64,000 nt of DNA from Glutamicibacter soli (GTDB lineage: Bacteria > Actinomycetota > Actinomycetes > Actinomycetales > Micrococcaceae), in the NCBI RefSeq assembly GCF_003309065.1, contig NZ_POAF01000002.1, forward strand, positions 558,001 to 622,000, written 5' to 3'. Position 1 is the first letter of the stretch. The number at the start of each line of letters is the position of its first letter. The position numbers and the translations under genes were made by a program. Shown here piece by piece: positions 40,695 through 49,110 of this stretch. The notes under the pieces were generated by a model. It was not told the DNA's origin and made no database searches. It saw nothing but the letters and a program-made list of their open reading frames with translations.

Positions 40695-40713
40695 TTTCTA
40701 CTTTACGTAGAAA
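40695..40713. promoter_or_regulatory. Palindrome before the PNPOx-like gene
   Basis: TTTCTAC (40695-40701) and GTAGAAA (40707-40713), perfect, 5-bp spacer, 9 bp before the start codon; possible operator or leader hairpin overlapping the ribosome site region. Confidence 0.4.
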
Positions 40714-40722
40714 GATCAGAGT

Positions 40723-41157
40723 ATGAAATACGATCACGACAACAACCATCCGGTCCTCGTCCTGAACGAGGAGCAGTCCTGGGAACTTCTGGCCCATACC
40801 TCGCACGGTCGCGTTGCCACCTCCGTCGCAGGTGATGTCGATATCGTCCCGGTCAACTACGGGGTCCACAAGGGCAAGCTCTTCCTGCGCACCGCACCGG
40901 GCAACAAGCTGGCATCCATGACCATCAACGACAAGGTGGCCTTCGAAGCCGACGGGATCCTCGCCGACGAAGCGTGGTCCGTCGTGGTGCACGGCTCCGC
41001 CGAGGTGCTCGAGCACGAGGCCGACATCCAGGAAGCCCGCGAAAGCGGCGTGAGCCCTTGGGTTCCGACGCAGAAGGACTTCTGGATCCGCATCCACGTC
41101 CGCTCCATCTCCGGGCGCCACTTCCAGCTCGGCGAGCAGCCCGAGGTCGGGCAGTAG
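40723..41157 (+). CDS. PNPOx-like flavin-binding protein
   Basis: A 144-residue split-barrel protein of the pyridoxamine 5'-phosphate oxidase-like superfamily. SWELLAHTSHGRVATSVAGD then DIVPVNYGVHKGKLFLRTAP and KVAFEADGI, SVVVHGSAEVLE fit the FMN- or F420-binding family used as general reductases. It is too short and lacks the PLP-site residues of true PdxH. AGAAAG precedes the ATG by about 9 nt. It is a single gene, bounded by a strong terminator. Confidence 0.82.
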   Translation: MKYDHDNNHPVLVLNEEQSWELLAHTSHGRVATSVAGDVDIVPVNYGVHKGKLFLRTAPGNKLASMTINDKVAFEADGILADEAWSVVVHGSAEVLEHEADIQEARESGVSPWVPTQKDFWIRIHVRSISGRHFQLGEQPEVGQ

Positions 41158-41175
41158 GCGCCAGCAGCCATTAAG

Positions 41176-41215
41176 CGCAGGACCCGCAGCACCGGTTGGC
41201 GCTGCGGGTCCTGCG
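41176..41215. terminator. Bidirectional terminator
   Basis: Perfect 15-bp repeat CGCAGGACCCGCAGC (41176-41190) and GCTGCGGGTCCTGCG (41201-41215), 10-nt loop, between convergent genes. Confidence 0.85.
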
Positions 41216-41237
41216 TATGCCCGAAACGGGCGGGGGC

Positions 41238-42098
41238 TCAGCCCTTGTACGGGTAGAAGCCCTCGCCGCTCTTGCGGCCCAGCTTGCCGGCCTGGACCTT
41301 CTCGACGATCAGGGCGTGGGGCTTGTCCGCCTCCAGCCCGGTCTCCTCGAACGTTGCCTGCGCGATGAAGTCCACCACGTCCAGGCCCACCAGGTCCATC
41401 AGCTCGAACGGGCCCATCGGGTGGCCCAGCGCGGTGCGGGCAGTGGTGTCGATGTCCTCGATGCTGGCCACCCCGGCCGCGGCCAGGTCCAGCGCTTCGC
41501 GGTTGATGGCGCCCATCATGCGGTTGGCGATGAAGCCCGGGATCTCCTTGTTCACCAGCACCGGCTGCTTGGCCAGGCGCTTGGCGACCGCGGTGACCGC
41601 CTCGACGGTGGCGTCGCTGGTCTGCTCGTTGCGCACGACCTCCACGCACTTCATGACCAGGGCCGGGTTGAAGAAGTGCATGTTGCACACCAGTTCGGGG
41701 CGTCCGCTGGCCGCGGCGATGCGCGAGGAAGGCAGGGTCGAGGAGTTGGTCGCCAGGATGGCGTGGGCCGGAGCGGCCTGGCCGAGCTGCGCGAAGATCT
41801 GCTCCTTGATGTCCAGGCGTTCCACCGCGGCCTCGATGACCAGATCCGCCTGCGCGGCGGAGCTGGCCAGGTCGGTGGACTGGGTCAGCAGCCCCAGCGC
41901 CCGATCGGACTCATCCTGGCTCAGCTTGCCCTTGGCCACGCGGGAGGCGGCCCAGCCCTCCAGCTCGGTGCGGGCTGCGGCCAGGGCCTGCTCGGAAATG
42001 TCCTGCAGGATGGTCGTGTAGCCTCCCAGCGCGCAACTCATGGCAATTTGCCGTCCCATGGTTCCTGCGCCAATTACCAGAATGCGTTCGATCGTCAT
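41238..42098 (-). CDS. 3-hydroxyacyl-CoA dehydrogenase, short-chain type
   Basis: A 286-residue NAD-dependent enzyme oxidising L-3-hydroxyacyl-CoA, most likely 3-hydroxybutyryl-CoA. ILVIGAGTMGRQIAMSCALG is the NAD site, HFFNPALVMKCVEVV the catalytic His region, and GFIANRMMGAINREAL then GPFELMDLVGLDVV the C-terminal domain. ATG 42098 follows AGAGGA closely; the longer frame to 42254 reads back into the aldehyde dehydrogenase gene and is not real. Last gene of the gcdH-ALDH-HBDH operon, where it would act two steps after GcdH. Confidence 0.92.
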   Translation of the reverse strand: MTIERILVIGAGTMGRQIAMSCALGGYTTILQDISEQALAAARTELEGWAASRVAKGKLSQDESDRALGLLTQSTDLASSAAQADLVIEAAVERLDIKEQIFAQLGQAAPAHAILATNSSTLPSSRIAAASGRPELVCNMHFFNPALVMKCVEVVRNEQTSDATVEAVTAVAKRLAKQPVLVNKEIPGFIANRMMGAINREALDLAAAGVASIEDIDTTARTALGHPMGPFELMDLVGLDVVDFIAQATFEETGLEADKPHALIVEKVQAGKLGRKSGEGFYPYKG

Positions 42099-42135
42099 TG
42101 ATTCCTCTGTTTTCTGCTCGGGTACTGTTACGTCA

Positions 42136-43602
42136 CTAGCCGCGCAGGTACACCGTGGTGGTGTGCGTGTAGAACTCGCGCGCGGCGGCGCCCTGCTCCT
42201 TGGGACCATAGCCTGAGGCCTTGGCTCCGCCGAACGGAACGTGCGGGTCGGCACCCGCTGATTCCGAATTTACATGCAAAATCCCCACATCGAGAGTCTG
42301 TTGCGCGGCCAGCGCCACAGACAGGTCGCGGGTGAACAGCGCCAGGCTCAGCCCGAACTGAGAGTCCTCCGCGGCCTCGAAGGCCTCCTCGGTCCCGTTC
42401 ACGCGCACTACGGAAAGCACCGGAGCGAAGAATTCCTCGCGCCAGGCGGTGTTCGCGCGTCCGGCCGGCCCGGCCGGCAGTTCCAGGATGGTCGGCGCCA
42501 TGAAGCTACCGCCGTTCGGAGCCTTGCCGGAGTAGGCCACGGTGGCGCCTTCGGCGATCGCCTTGTCCACCCCGGCGCGCACCGAGACCGCGGCCTTGGC
42601 GTCCACCAGCGGGCCCATGTGCACGGAAGGATCCAGCGGATCGCCGGTCACCCAGGAATCCAGGCGGCCGGTGAGCTTGGCCAGGAACTCCTCGGCAATC
42701 GACTCGTCCAGGATCAGCCGGCTGGTGGCGGTGCACTTCTGACCGGTGGAGCGGAAGGCGCCGAACAGCACCTGCTCGCTGGCCAGGTCCAGGTCCGCGT
42801 CAGCCAGCACCACGGAGGCGTTCTTCCCGCCCATTTCAGCCTGCACCGGGATGCCGCGGGCGGCGCCGGCGGCGCACAGCCGACGGCCCACCCCGGTGGA
42901 ACCGGTGAAGCTCAGCGCGTCAAGGTGCTCGTGCTCCATGATCGCATCGCCCAGCGAGCCCGGTCCGATGACCAGGTTCAGCACGCCGGCCGGCAGGCCG
43001 GCGTGGGCCAGGGCCTCCACCAGGCGCACCGCCAGCAGCGGCACCAAGCTGGCAGGCTTGAACACCACGGTGTTGCCGAAGACCAGCGCCGGGGCAATCT
43101 TCCAGGCCGGGATGGCGATCGGGAAGTTGAACGGGGTGATTACGCCGACCACGCCCAGCGGCTTGTGGGTGACCATGATCTGCTCCCCGGCGCGCGGGGA
43201 CTGGTACACGGTGCCGGCGGCGCGCTCGGCCTCCGCGGCGTAGTAGGTCAGGATCTGCGCGGCGCGCAGCACCTCGCCCACGCCTTCGGCCTTGGTCTTG
43301 CCTTCCTCGGCGGAAAGCTGCTCGCCGAAGCTGGCGGAGTTCTCCTGCAGGTAGGCGGCCGCCTTGACCAGGATCGCCCCGCGGGCGGCCATCGGGGTGG
43401 CCGCCCAGGACTTCCGGGCCGCTTCGGCGGCTTGGAATGCCTGGTCGATCTGGTCCGTGCTGGCGGCGTTGCCGGAGGCCAGGACCACGGCGGAGTCCGA
43501 GGCGCTCTGCGTGGTGATCATGCCGCCTTCGCCTTGCACCCAGACACCGTTGATGTACTGGTCGAGCTGGGCGAGCAGGTTTGCGGAGGTCGATAGGGTC
43601 AT
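42136..43602 (-). CDS. NAD(P)-dependent aldehyde dehydrogenase
   Basis: A 488-residue class I-type aldehyde dehydrogenase. Asn159 (TPFNFPIA), Glu256 (EMGGKN) and catalytic Cys290 (GQKCTATSR) are all present; the EMGGKN form is frequent in 2-oxoglutarate semialdehyde dehydrogenase-like and related acid semialdehyde enzymes. In this operon glutarate semialdehyde (from lysine or 5-aminovalerate) is a plausible substrate, but that is inference. GAGAGAAGG precedes ATG 43602. It lies 34 nt after gcdH and 37 nt before the hydroxyacyl-CoA dehydrogenase gene. Confidence 0.92.
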   Translation of the reverse strand: MTLSTSANLLAQLDQYINGVWVQGEGGMITTQSASDSAVVLASGNAASTDQIDQAFQAAEAARKSWAATPMAARGAILVKAAAYLQENSASFGEQLSAEEGKTKAEGVGEVLRAAQILTYYAAEAERAAGTVYQSPRAGEQIMVTHKPLGVVGVITPFNFPIAIPAWKIAPALVFGNTVVFKPASLVPLLAVRLVEALAHAGLPAGVLNLVIGPGSLGDAIMEHEHLDALSFTGSTGVGRRLCAAGAARGIPVQAEMGGKNASVVLADADLDLASEQVLFGAFRSTGQKCTATSRLILDESIAEEFLAKLTGRLDSWVTGDPLDPSVHMGPLVDAKAAVSVRAGVDKAIAEGATVAYSGKAPNGGSFMAPTILELPAGPAGRANTAWREEFFAPVLSVVRVNGTEEAFEAAEDSQFGLSLALFTRDLSVALAAQQTLDVGILHVNSESAGADPHVPFGGAKASGYGPKEQGAAAREFYTHTTTVYLRG

Positions 43603-43636
43603 CGAAATATGCCTTCTCTCGTGCGGTTCGGCCGGT

Positions 43637-44815
43637 TTAGCGGAAGGCCGGAACGCCGGTCAGCTTGTTGCCCAAGATCAGGGTGTGGACCTCGTCGGTG
43701 CCCTCGTAGGTGCGCACGGATTCCAGGTTGTTGGCGTGGCGCAGCGGCGAGTAGTCGAGGGTGATGCCGTTGCCGCCCAGGATGGTGCGGGCCTCGCGGC
43801 AGATCTCGATGGCTTCGCGGCAGTTGTTCAGCTTGCCCACGGAGATCTGGTGCAGGTCCAGGGTGCCGGCGTCCTTCTGGCGGCCGATGTGCAGCGCCAG
43901 CAGGAAGCCCTTGTTGATTTCCAGTGCCATGTCCACCAGCTTCTGCTGGGTCAGCTGGTAGCCGGCCAGCGGCTTGTCGAACTGCAGGCGCTCCTGCGAG
44001 TACTTCAGGGCGACCTCGAAGGCGTCGCGGGCGGCGCCCATGGAGCCCCAGATGATGCCGTAGCGCGCTTCATTCAGGCAGGAGAACGGACCCTTCAGGC
44101 CCTTGACCTCGGGCAGCACTGCCGAGCCCGGCAGGCGCACGTCGACCAGCTCGATTTCGCACTGGATCGAGGCGCGCATGGACAGCTTCGGCTCGATCGG
44201 GGTGGCCTTGTAGCCCGGGGTGCTGGTCGGCACCACGAAGCCGCGGATGCCCTCGTCGGTCTGCGCCCAGATCACTGCGACCTTGGCGACGTTGGCCAGG
44301 CCGATCCAGCGCTTGGAGCCGTTCAGCACCCAGTCGTCGCCGTCGCGGCGGGCGAAGGTCTTCATGCTGGACGGGTCCGAGCCCGCGGTCGGCTCGGTCA
44401 GGCCGAAGCAGCCGATGGCCTCGCCGGCGGCCATCTGCGGCAGCCACTCCCGCTTCTGCTCCTCGGAGCCGTGCTTGTAGATGGCGCTCATGGCCAGCGA
44501 ACCCTGCACCGAGACGAATGTGCGCAGGCCCGAGTCGCCGGCTTCCAGCTCCGCTCCGGCCAGGCCGTACTCCACGGCCGAGCGTCCGGCGCAGCCGTAG
44601 CCGTCCAGGTGCATGCCCAGCAGGCCGAGCTTTGCCATTTCCGGCACGATCTCCAGCGGGAAGACTGCGTCCTCGTACCAGCGGGCGATGTTCGGCTTGA
44701 TGCTCTCGTTGACGAAGCCGCGCACCGAGTCGCGCAGGGCGAGCTCTTCGCTGGTCAGCAGCGCGTCGAAGTTGATCAGGTCTGCCGGGTCCAAAACGCG
44801 TTCTGCCAGTGCCAT
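43637..44815 (-). CDS. gcdH: Glutaryl-CoA dehydrogenase
   Basis: A 392-residue acyl-CoA dehydrogenase that oxidises and decarboxylates glutaryl-CoA to crotonyl-CoA with FAD. YGCAGRSAVEYGL, the substrate-carboxylate Arg98 (DSGLRTFVSVQGSL), CFGLTEPTAGSDPSSM (FAD site) and the catalytic base Glu371 (RTYEGTDEVHTLILG) match GcdH rather than straight-chain enzymes. AAGGAG lies 7 nt before the ATG. First gene of an operon with an aldehyde dehydrogenase and 3-hydroxyacyl-CoA dehydrogenase; a PucR regulator is divergent and a CaiB-type CoA-transferase lies beyond it. Confidence 0.92.
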   Translation of the reverse strand: MALAERVLDPADLINFDALLTSEELALRDSVRGFVNESIKPNIARWYEDAVFPLEIVPEMAKLGLLGMHLDGYGCAGRSAVEYGLAGAELEAGDSGLRTFVSVQGSLAMSAIYKHGSEEQKREWLPQMAAGEAIGCFGLTEPTAGSDPSSMKTFARRDGDDWVLNGSKRWIGLANVAKVAVIWAQTDEGIRGFVVPTSTPGYKATPIEPKLSMRASIQCEIELVDVRLPGSAVLPEVKGLKGPFSCLNEARYGIIWGSMGAARDAFEVALKYSQERLQFDKPLAGYQLTQQKLVDMALEINKGFLLALHIGRQKDAGTLDLHQISVGKLNNCREAIEICREARTILGGNGITLDYSPLRHANNLESVRTYEGTDEVHTLILGNKLTGVPAFR

Positions 44816-44962
44816 GGTGGTCTCCTTGAAGAGGTGTTGAAACGTGAGGTTCGGCGTCTTGCCGTCCCGTTGGCCGGGACTGCGTCACACACCGTCGAAT
44901 TGCTTACCTCTGAAATTACGCAACAATTGTGATTCGCGCCTTAGACATTCTGTACAAGAGAG

Positions 44963-44986
44963 TCCGAATTGTCGGATACTTTTTCT
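44963..44986 (+). promoter_or_regulatory. pucR1 promoter, inverted repeat and shared PucR-type motif
   Basis: TCCGA-ATTG-TCGGA (44963-44976) is an inverted repeat that overlaps ATTGTCGGAT (44968-44977) and the -10 box GATACT. The ATG follows 6 nt after the -10 with no ribosome site, so the mRNA is probably leaderless. ATTGTTGGAT recurs before the aminotransferase gene at 56738-56747. Confidence 0.5.
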
Positions 44987-46531
44987 ATGATCACGCTTCT
45001 TCAGCTCGGCACCGCCCTCGCGTCGGATCTGGAGCCCGGTCCATCGGGCCGCTACAGCACCACCCCGATTGCCGGCGTCCACGTCTCCGAGCTGGAGGAC
45101 CCGACCCCGTATCTTTCGGGCGGCGAGCTGCTGCTGACCACCGGGATGATTTTCGCCCGCGGCCAGGTCGACCCGGCCGTCTACGTGCGGCGGCTTCAGG
45201 AGAAGTCGGTCAAGGTCCTGGGCATCGGGCTGGGGCCCTCGCTCACCGCCATCCCGCCGGCGCTGGCCGCGGCCTGCGCGGAAGCGAAACTGGAAGTGGT
45301 GGTGGTCCCGGACCAGGTGCCGTTCCAGAACGTTTCGCGCGCCTACTGGAATCTGGCCATGCGCAGCAGCAATGCCGACCTGATGGATTCGCTGGGCACC
45401 CAGACCGCCATGGCGCGAGCCGCCATGCGCCCCGACGCAGTGCCCGCGGTGGTGCGCGGGCTGGCGCAGTCGCTGGGCGGCTGGGCGGCCTACGTGCCGC
45501 GCTTCGGCGAGGGAGAAACCGTCTGGCCCCCGTCCGCCGAGCAGTTCATGCCCAAGGTGCGGCGGGAAACGCACCGCATCGACAAGCTGGAGGCGCCCAG
45601 CACCGCGACCTTCGAGATCCTGAACCAGCCGGTGGTGCTGTATCCGGTGCTGGTCAACGCGCAGGTGTACGGGGTGCTCTCGCTCGGTCCGGGACGGCGG
45701 CTGACCCCGGCGGACCGGCAGGTCATCACGACGGTTTGCGTGCTGCTGGCCATGCGCTCGCGCCAGCGCGAGCAGCAGGCCGAGTCCACGGCGGTGCTGG
45801 GCAGCGCGGTGGCCAAGCTCGCGGTGCGCGGACAGCTGGAAGCGGCCAGGATGCTGGCCGAGGATTCGGGACTGCCCGATGTCCCCTCGACGCTGCGGTT
45901 GCTGGCGTTGCGCGCGCAGGGAAGCATCCCGGTGTCATTCGCCGCCGAGTCGGCCCGCGGGCTGCTGGGCCCGGAACCCTACGACCTGGGGCCGGCGTTG
46001 AAGGCCACGCCCTTCGTGTTCGAACACGAGTCGTCCTTGATTGCCCTGCTTGACGCGTCGCTGGTGGCCCCGCTGGGCGAGCGCCCCTTCGATGATCTGG
46101 AGGGCACCGAGTTCCAGGTGCTTGGCTTCTCCCCCGAGAACCAAAACCAGATCCCTGAAACGGCCGCCGTGCTCTCCGCCCAAATCCACGGAGCGCAGAT
46201 CCCCTCCATCTTCCAGGCGCTGCGCGCGGCGATTGCGCGGGCGCCGAAGGGCATGCTGACGCATCTGGGTTCCAGCGACGAATCCAAGGCGTCCAACTGG
46301 GTCAAGGCGCTGCACGAGTATGCCAGGGCGGACCTGGTGGCCACGGTGACCAGCTACCTGCGCCATCGCGGCACCTGGGAAGAGGCGGCCCGGGAACTGG
46401 GGCTGCACCGCAACACGCTGCGCTACCGGATGCAGCTGGTGAATTCGCTGATCGGCGTGGATGTGGATGACCCGGACGTTTCAGCGCACCTGTGGCTTGC
46501 GCTGCGGCACGCTGAAACGCACGGATTCTAG
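44987..46531 (+). CDS. PucR family transcriptional regulator (module 1)
   Basis: A 514-residue regulator. The N-terminal PucR domain begins MITLLQLGTAL and contains GVHVSELEDPTPYLSGGELLL; the middle is a GGDEF-like/sensor region; the C-terminal HTH_30 reads RADLVATVTSYLRHRGTWEE then LGLHRNTLRYRMQLVNSLIG. PucR proteins usually activate or repress purine and amino-acid catabolic genes next door. It is divergent from gcdH and converges on a CoA-transferase gene 9 nt away, so glutarate catabolism is the likely target. It is clearly paralogous to the PucR at 56817-58325. Start ATG 44987 lacks a ribosome site. Confidence 0.93.
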   Translation: MITLLQLGTALASDLEPGPSGRYSTTPIAGVHVSELEDPTPYLSGGELLLTTGMIFARGQVDPAVYVRRLQEKSVKVLGIGLGPSLTAIPPALAAACAEAKLEVVVVPDQVPFQNVSRAYWNLAMRSSNADLMDSLGTQTAMARAAMRPDAVPAVVRGLAQSLGGWAAYVPRFGEGETVWPPSAEQFMPKVRRETHRIDKLEAPSTATFEILNQPVVLYPVLVNAQVYGVLSLGPGRRLTPADRQVITTVCVLLAMRSRQREQQAESTAVLGSAVAKLAVRGQLEAARMLAEDSGLPDVPSTLRLLALRAQGSIPVSFAAESARGLLGPEPYDLGPALKATPFVFEHESSLIALLDASLVAPLGERPFDDLEGTEFQVLGFSPENQNQIPETAAVLSAQIHGAQIPSIFQALRAAIARAPKGMLTHLGSSDESKASNWVKALHEYARADLVATVTSYLRHRGTWEEAARELGLHRNTLRYRMQLVNSLIGVDVDDPDVSAHLWLALRHAETHGF

Positions 46532-46540
46532 GAACCGGCC

Positions 46541-47704
46541 CTAGACGGTGGCGGCGGCCCCCAGCCATCCGCGCACCACGTCATTGTGCTCGCCGAGCTT
46601 GGGCGGGGCCTGGCGCGGGGTGTCCAGCGCCGGGGTCCAGATGGCCGGGTGGCGCACCTGTTCGCCGACCGCGACGCCCTGCGCGTCCAGCACTTCAATG
46701 GTGGGCTCCAGGCCCAGCGAGGCGGCGTAGTCCAGGCCTTCGGCGATGTTCGCGACCTTGCCGGCCGGCACGCCGACCTCGGTCAGGCGGCTTTGCCAAT
46801 TGGCGCCGGTGTCGGCGCGCAGGGCCTGTTCCAGCAGCGGGATGAGCTCCTCGCGGTGCGCGACGCGCTGGGTGTTGGTGGAGAACCTCGGGTCGCCGCT
46901 CAGCTCGGGAACCCCGAGCTCGGCGCACAGCTTGACGAACTGGCCGTCGTTGCCGCAGGCCACGGCCACCGAGCCGTCTTGGCAGTCCAGCAGCTGGTAG
47001 GGAACGATGGAGGGGTGCGCATTGCCCATGCGCCCGGCGATCTTCCCCGCGCCGAGGTAGGCCTGGCCCTGGTTGGCCAGCGCGCCCTGCAGGCTGGAGA
47101 GCAGATTGACCTCGATGTGCGCGCCGCGGCCGGTCTTCTGCCGGTTCTGCAGCGCCGCGAGGATCGCGATGGTGGCGTCCTTGGCGGTGAGCACGTCCAC
47201 CAGCGCCACGCCGGCCTTCATCGGATCCGCATCAGCTTCGCCGGTGATGGACATCAGCCCGCCCAGGGCCTGCACGATGAAGTCGTAGCCGGGGATCTTG
47301 GATCCGCCCGCCGACCCGAAGCCGGTGATCGATGCGTAGATCAGCGACGGGTTCAGCTCGGAGAGCTCCTCGTAGCCCAGGCCCATCTTGTCCATGCCGC
47401 CGGTGATGAAGTTTTCCACCAGCACGTCGGCCTTGGAAACCAGGTCTCGGGCGACCTCGCGGTCCTGCTCGTTGCGCAGGTCCAGCGCGATGGACTGCTT
47501 GTTGCGGTTGACCGATTCGAAGTAGGTGGCGCCGGTCGCGGAGAATGGCGGGCCCCAGCTGCGGGTGTCATCCCCGGTTTCCGGGCGTTCGACCTTGATG
47601 ACGCGCGCACCCAGGTCGGCGAGCGTCATGGTACTCAGGGGTCCGGCGAGAACCCGGGAAAAGTCAGCGACGACAATTCCTTCCAATGGTCGAAGTCCGC
47701 TCAT
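46541..47704 (-). CDS. CaiB/BaiF CoA-transferase
   Basis: A 387-residue class III CoA-transferase of standard architecture. LEGIVVADFSRVLAGPLSTM, DLGARVIKVERPETGDDTRS, ESVNRNKQSIALDLRN, GYDFIVQALGGLMSITG and VALVDVLTAKDATIAILAAL, whose Asp is the probable nucleophile, follow the family. Beside gcdH a role as succinyl-CoA:glutarate CoA-transferase, which makes glutaryl-CoA, is attractive and would complete the route from glutarate. This is inference from context. It converges with pucR1. CTTGGG/CCCAAG (47765-47784) upstream may be an operator. Confidence 0.9.
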   Translation of the reverse strand: MSGLRPLEGIVVADFSRVLAGPLSTMTLADLGARVIKVERPETGDDTRSWGPPFSATGATYFESVNRNKQSIALDLRNEQDREVARDLVSKADVLVENFITGGMDKMGLGYEELSELNPSLIYASITGFGSAGGSKIPGYDFIVQALGGLMSITGEADADPMKAGVALVDVLTAKDATIAILAALQNRQKTGRGAHIEVNLLSSLQGALANQGQAYLGAGKIAGRMGNAHPSIVPYQLLDCQDGSVAVACGNDGQFVKLCAELGVPELSGDPRFSTNTQRVAHREELIPLLEQALRADTGANWQSRLTEVGVPAGKVANIAEGLDYAASLGLEPTIEVLDAQGVAVGEQVRHPAIWTPALDTPRQAPPKLGEHNDVVRGWLGAAATV

Positions 47705-47845
47705 GATGCTCCCCTACTCGTTGATTTCGTCCTTCTCTACCCTAGGTGTGCGCGCCGTCACGGGCTTGGGTTGTTCTGCCCAAGTTCTTGTGAAGAATGC
47801 ACAAAAGCTCGGATTGTTTGCCGTCGCACAGACGGCCGGCGGCGG

Positions 47846-49027
47846 CTACGGGGCTGCCGGTTCGGGGTGCAGCGCGTCGCGGATCAGCTGCGAGCTGCGC
47901 TCATTGCCGAAGCTGAAGGAGCCGGTGGCGTCGATCCGGCCCAGCACCTCGGTTCCGGCCGGCGTGGATTCAAGCCGCCAGTCGGTTTCCTTGTCCATGT
48001 TGAACAGGTTGACGAACAGCGCGCCGTCCGCGTGCGCCTGGAGCATCATCGTTTTCATCCAGCCAGCCTGGGTGATCCAGTCATCGGCCTCGGCGTAGAA
48101 CGGCGGGCTCTGCGGCCACTGGAATACCCAGGAGCCCCAGGCCTCGGCGCATTCACCTCCCGCGGTGAAGAAGGATTCGCCGCGCGAGGCCGAGGCGACC
48201 TCCGCGATGCCCCACGGCTTGCCGCCGGCCAGCTGCTTGAGCTGCGCCACCGGCGCGCCGAAGACGTCGTCGTAGGACTGCCAGTTGCAGTTGACAGCGG
48301 GGTCGTTGGCGTCGGCCCAGTTGAAGCCGTCCAGCGCCAGCATGTCCACGGAGTCGGCGCCCGGGTAGGCCGAGGCGAAGTCGACGGGTGTCCCATCCGG
48401 GGCGGATCCGGCCACCAGCGGGTTCCAGACCAAAGCGGCATCCGGCGCCCAGCGTTCCTTGAGCTGGTACACGTGCCGGAACATCCGCACGTAGTCGGCG
48501 GCGGTGTTCCCGCCGTTCACCCCGACGGACCAGGGACGGATGGCGTCGTTCATTTCCGGGGCGAAGCGCACCAGGATCGGCTGGTTCGCCGCGTACTTCT
48601 GGGCCTGCTTCAGCCAAGAGACCAGATAGTCGTCGTGGCTTCCAGCAGCGATGGCCGCCGGGCGGTATTCCGGCTGGTCCACGCTGCGGTTCTCCCAGTC
48701 GTTGGGTTCCCAGGCGATCAGCAGGGCCGCGTTGCGCCGCGCGGCTTCGGCCGCGTAGTCCGCGGGGAATCCGGGTTGGTTGGTGAAGTCCACATAGGTG
48801 GAGAGCATCCCGTTCGCGGCCCCGAGCTCGGCTTCGTCCCCGGGCACGTCGCCGAGCTGCGCGGCGGCCCACCCGATGACCGTCTGGCAGGTGTCCGGAT
48901 CGGCGGTCCCGCTGCACCCCTGCGGCGCTTCGGTGGCCTGCGCCGCCGGAACGGCGGCGAGGCACAGCGCCGCGGCAAGCGCGGCGGCGCTGATCCGGCG
49001 GAATGCTGGAAAACGTGGGTGCGGCAC
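47846..49027 (-). CDS. Secreted glycoside hydrolase, GH26-like
   Basis: A 393-residue exported enzyme. A signal peptide (FRRIS, Ala-rich core, cut after AAQA at residue 31) is followed by a TIM-barrel with ILVRFAPEMND (acid/base Glu158) and WGIAEVASAS (nucleophile Glu276), the spacing and motifs of GH26 mannanases and related endoglucanases. Cys pairs (CSGTADPDTC) suggest a disulphide. AGGAAAGG precedes GTG 49027. No carbohydrate-binding module or transporter is attached. The polymer is unknown; beta-mannan is the family norm. Confidence 0.85.
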   Translation of the reverse strand: MPHPRFPAFRRISAAALAAALCLAAVPAAQATEAPQGCSGTADPDTCQTVIGWAAAQLGDVPGDEAELGAANGMLSTYVDFTNQPGFPADYAAEAARRNAALLIAWEPNDWENRSVDQPEYRPAAIAAGSHDDYLVSWLKQAQKYAANQPILVRFAPEMNDAIRPWSVGVNGGNTAADYVRMFRHVYQLKERWAPDAALVWNPLVAGSAPDGTPVDFASAYPGADSVDMLALDGFNWADANDPAVNCNWQSYDDVFGAPVAQLKQLAGGKPWGIAEVASASRGESFFTAGGECAEAWGSWVFQWPQSPPFYAEADDWITQAGWMKTMMLQAHADGALFVNLFNMDKETDWRLESTPAGTEVLGRIDATGSFSFGNERSSQLIRDALHPEPAAP

Positions 49028-49110
49028 GGCAGTTCCTTTCCTGGGCGGCCCCGCCCGGTTCGGAAGGGCTCTGCGGTGGTCGCCGGAACGGGAGCGTCCC
49101 GGCGCGGGTC

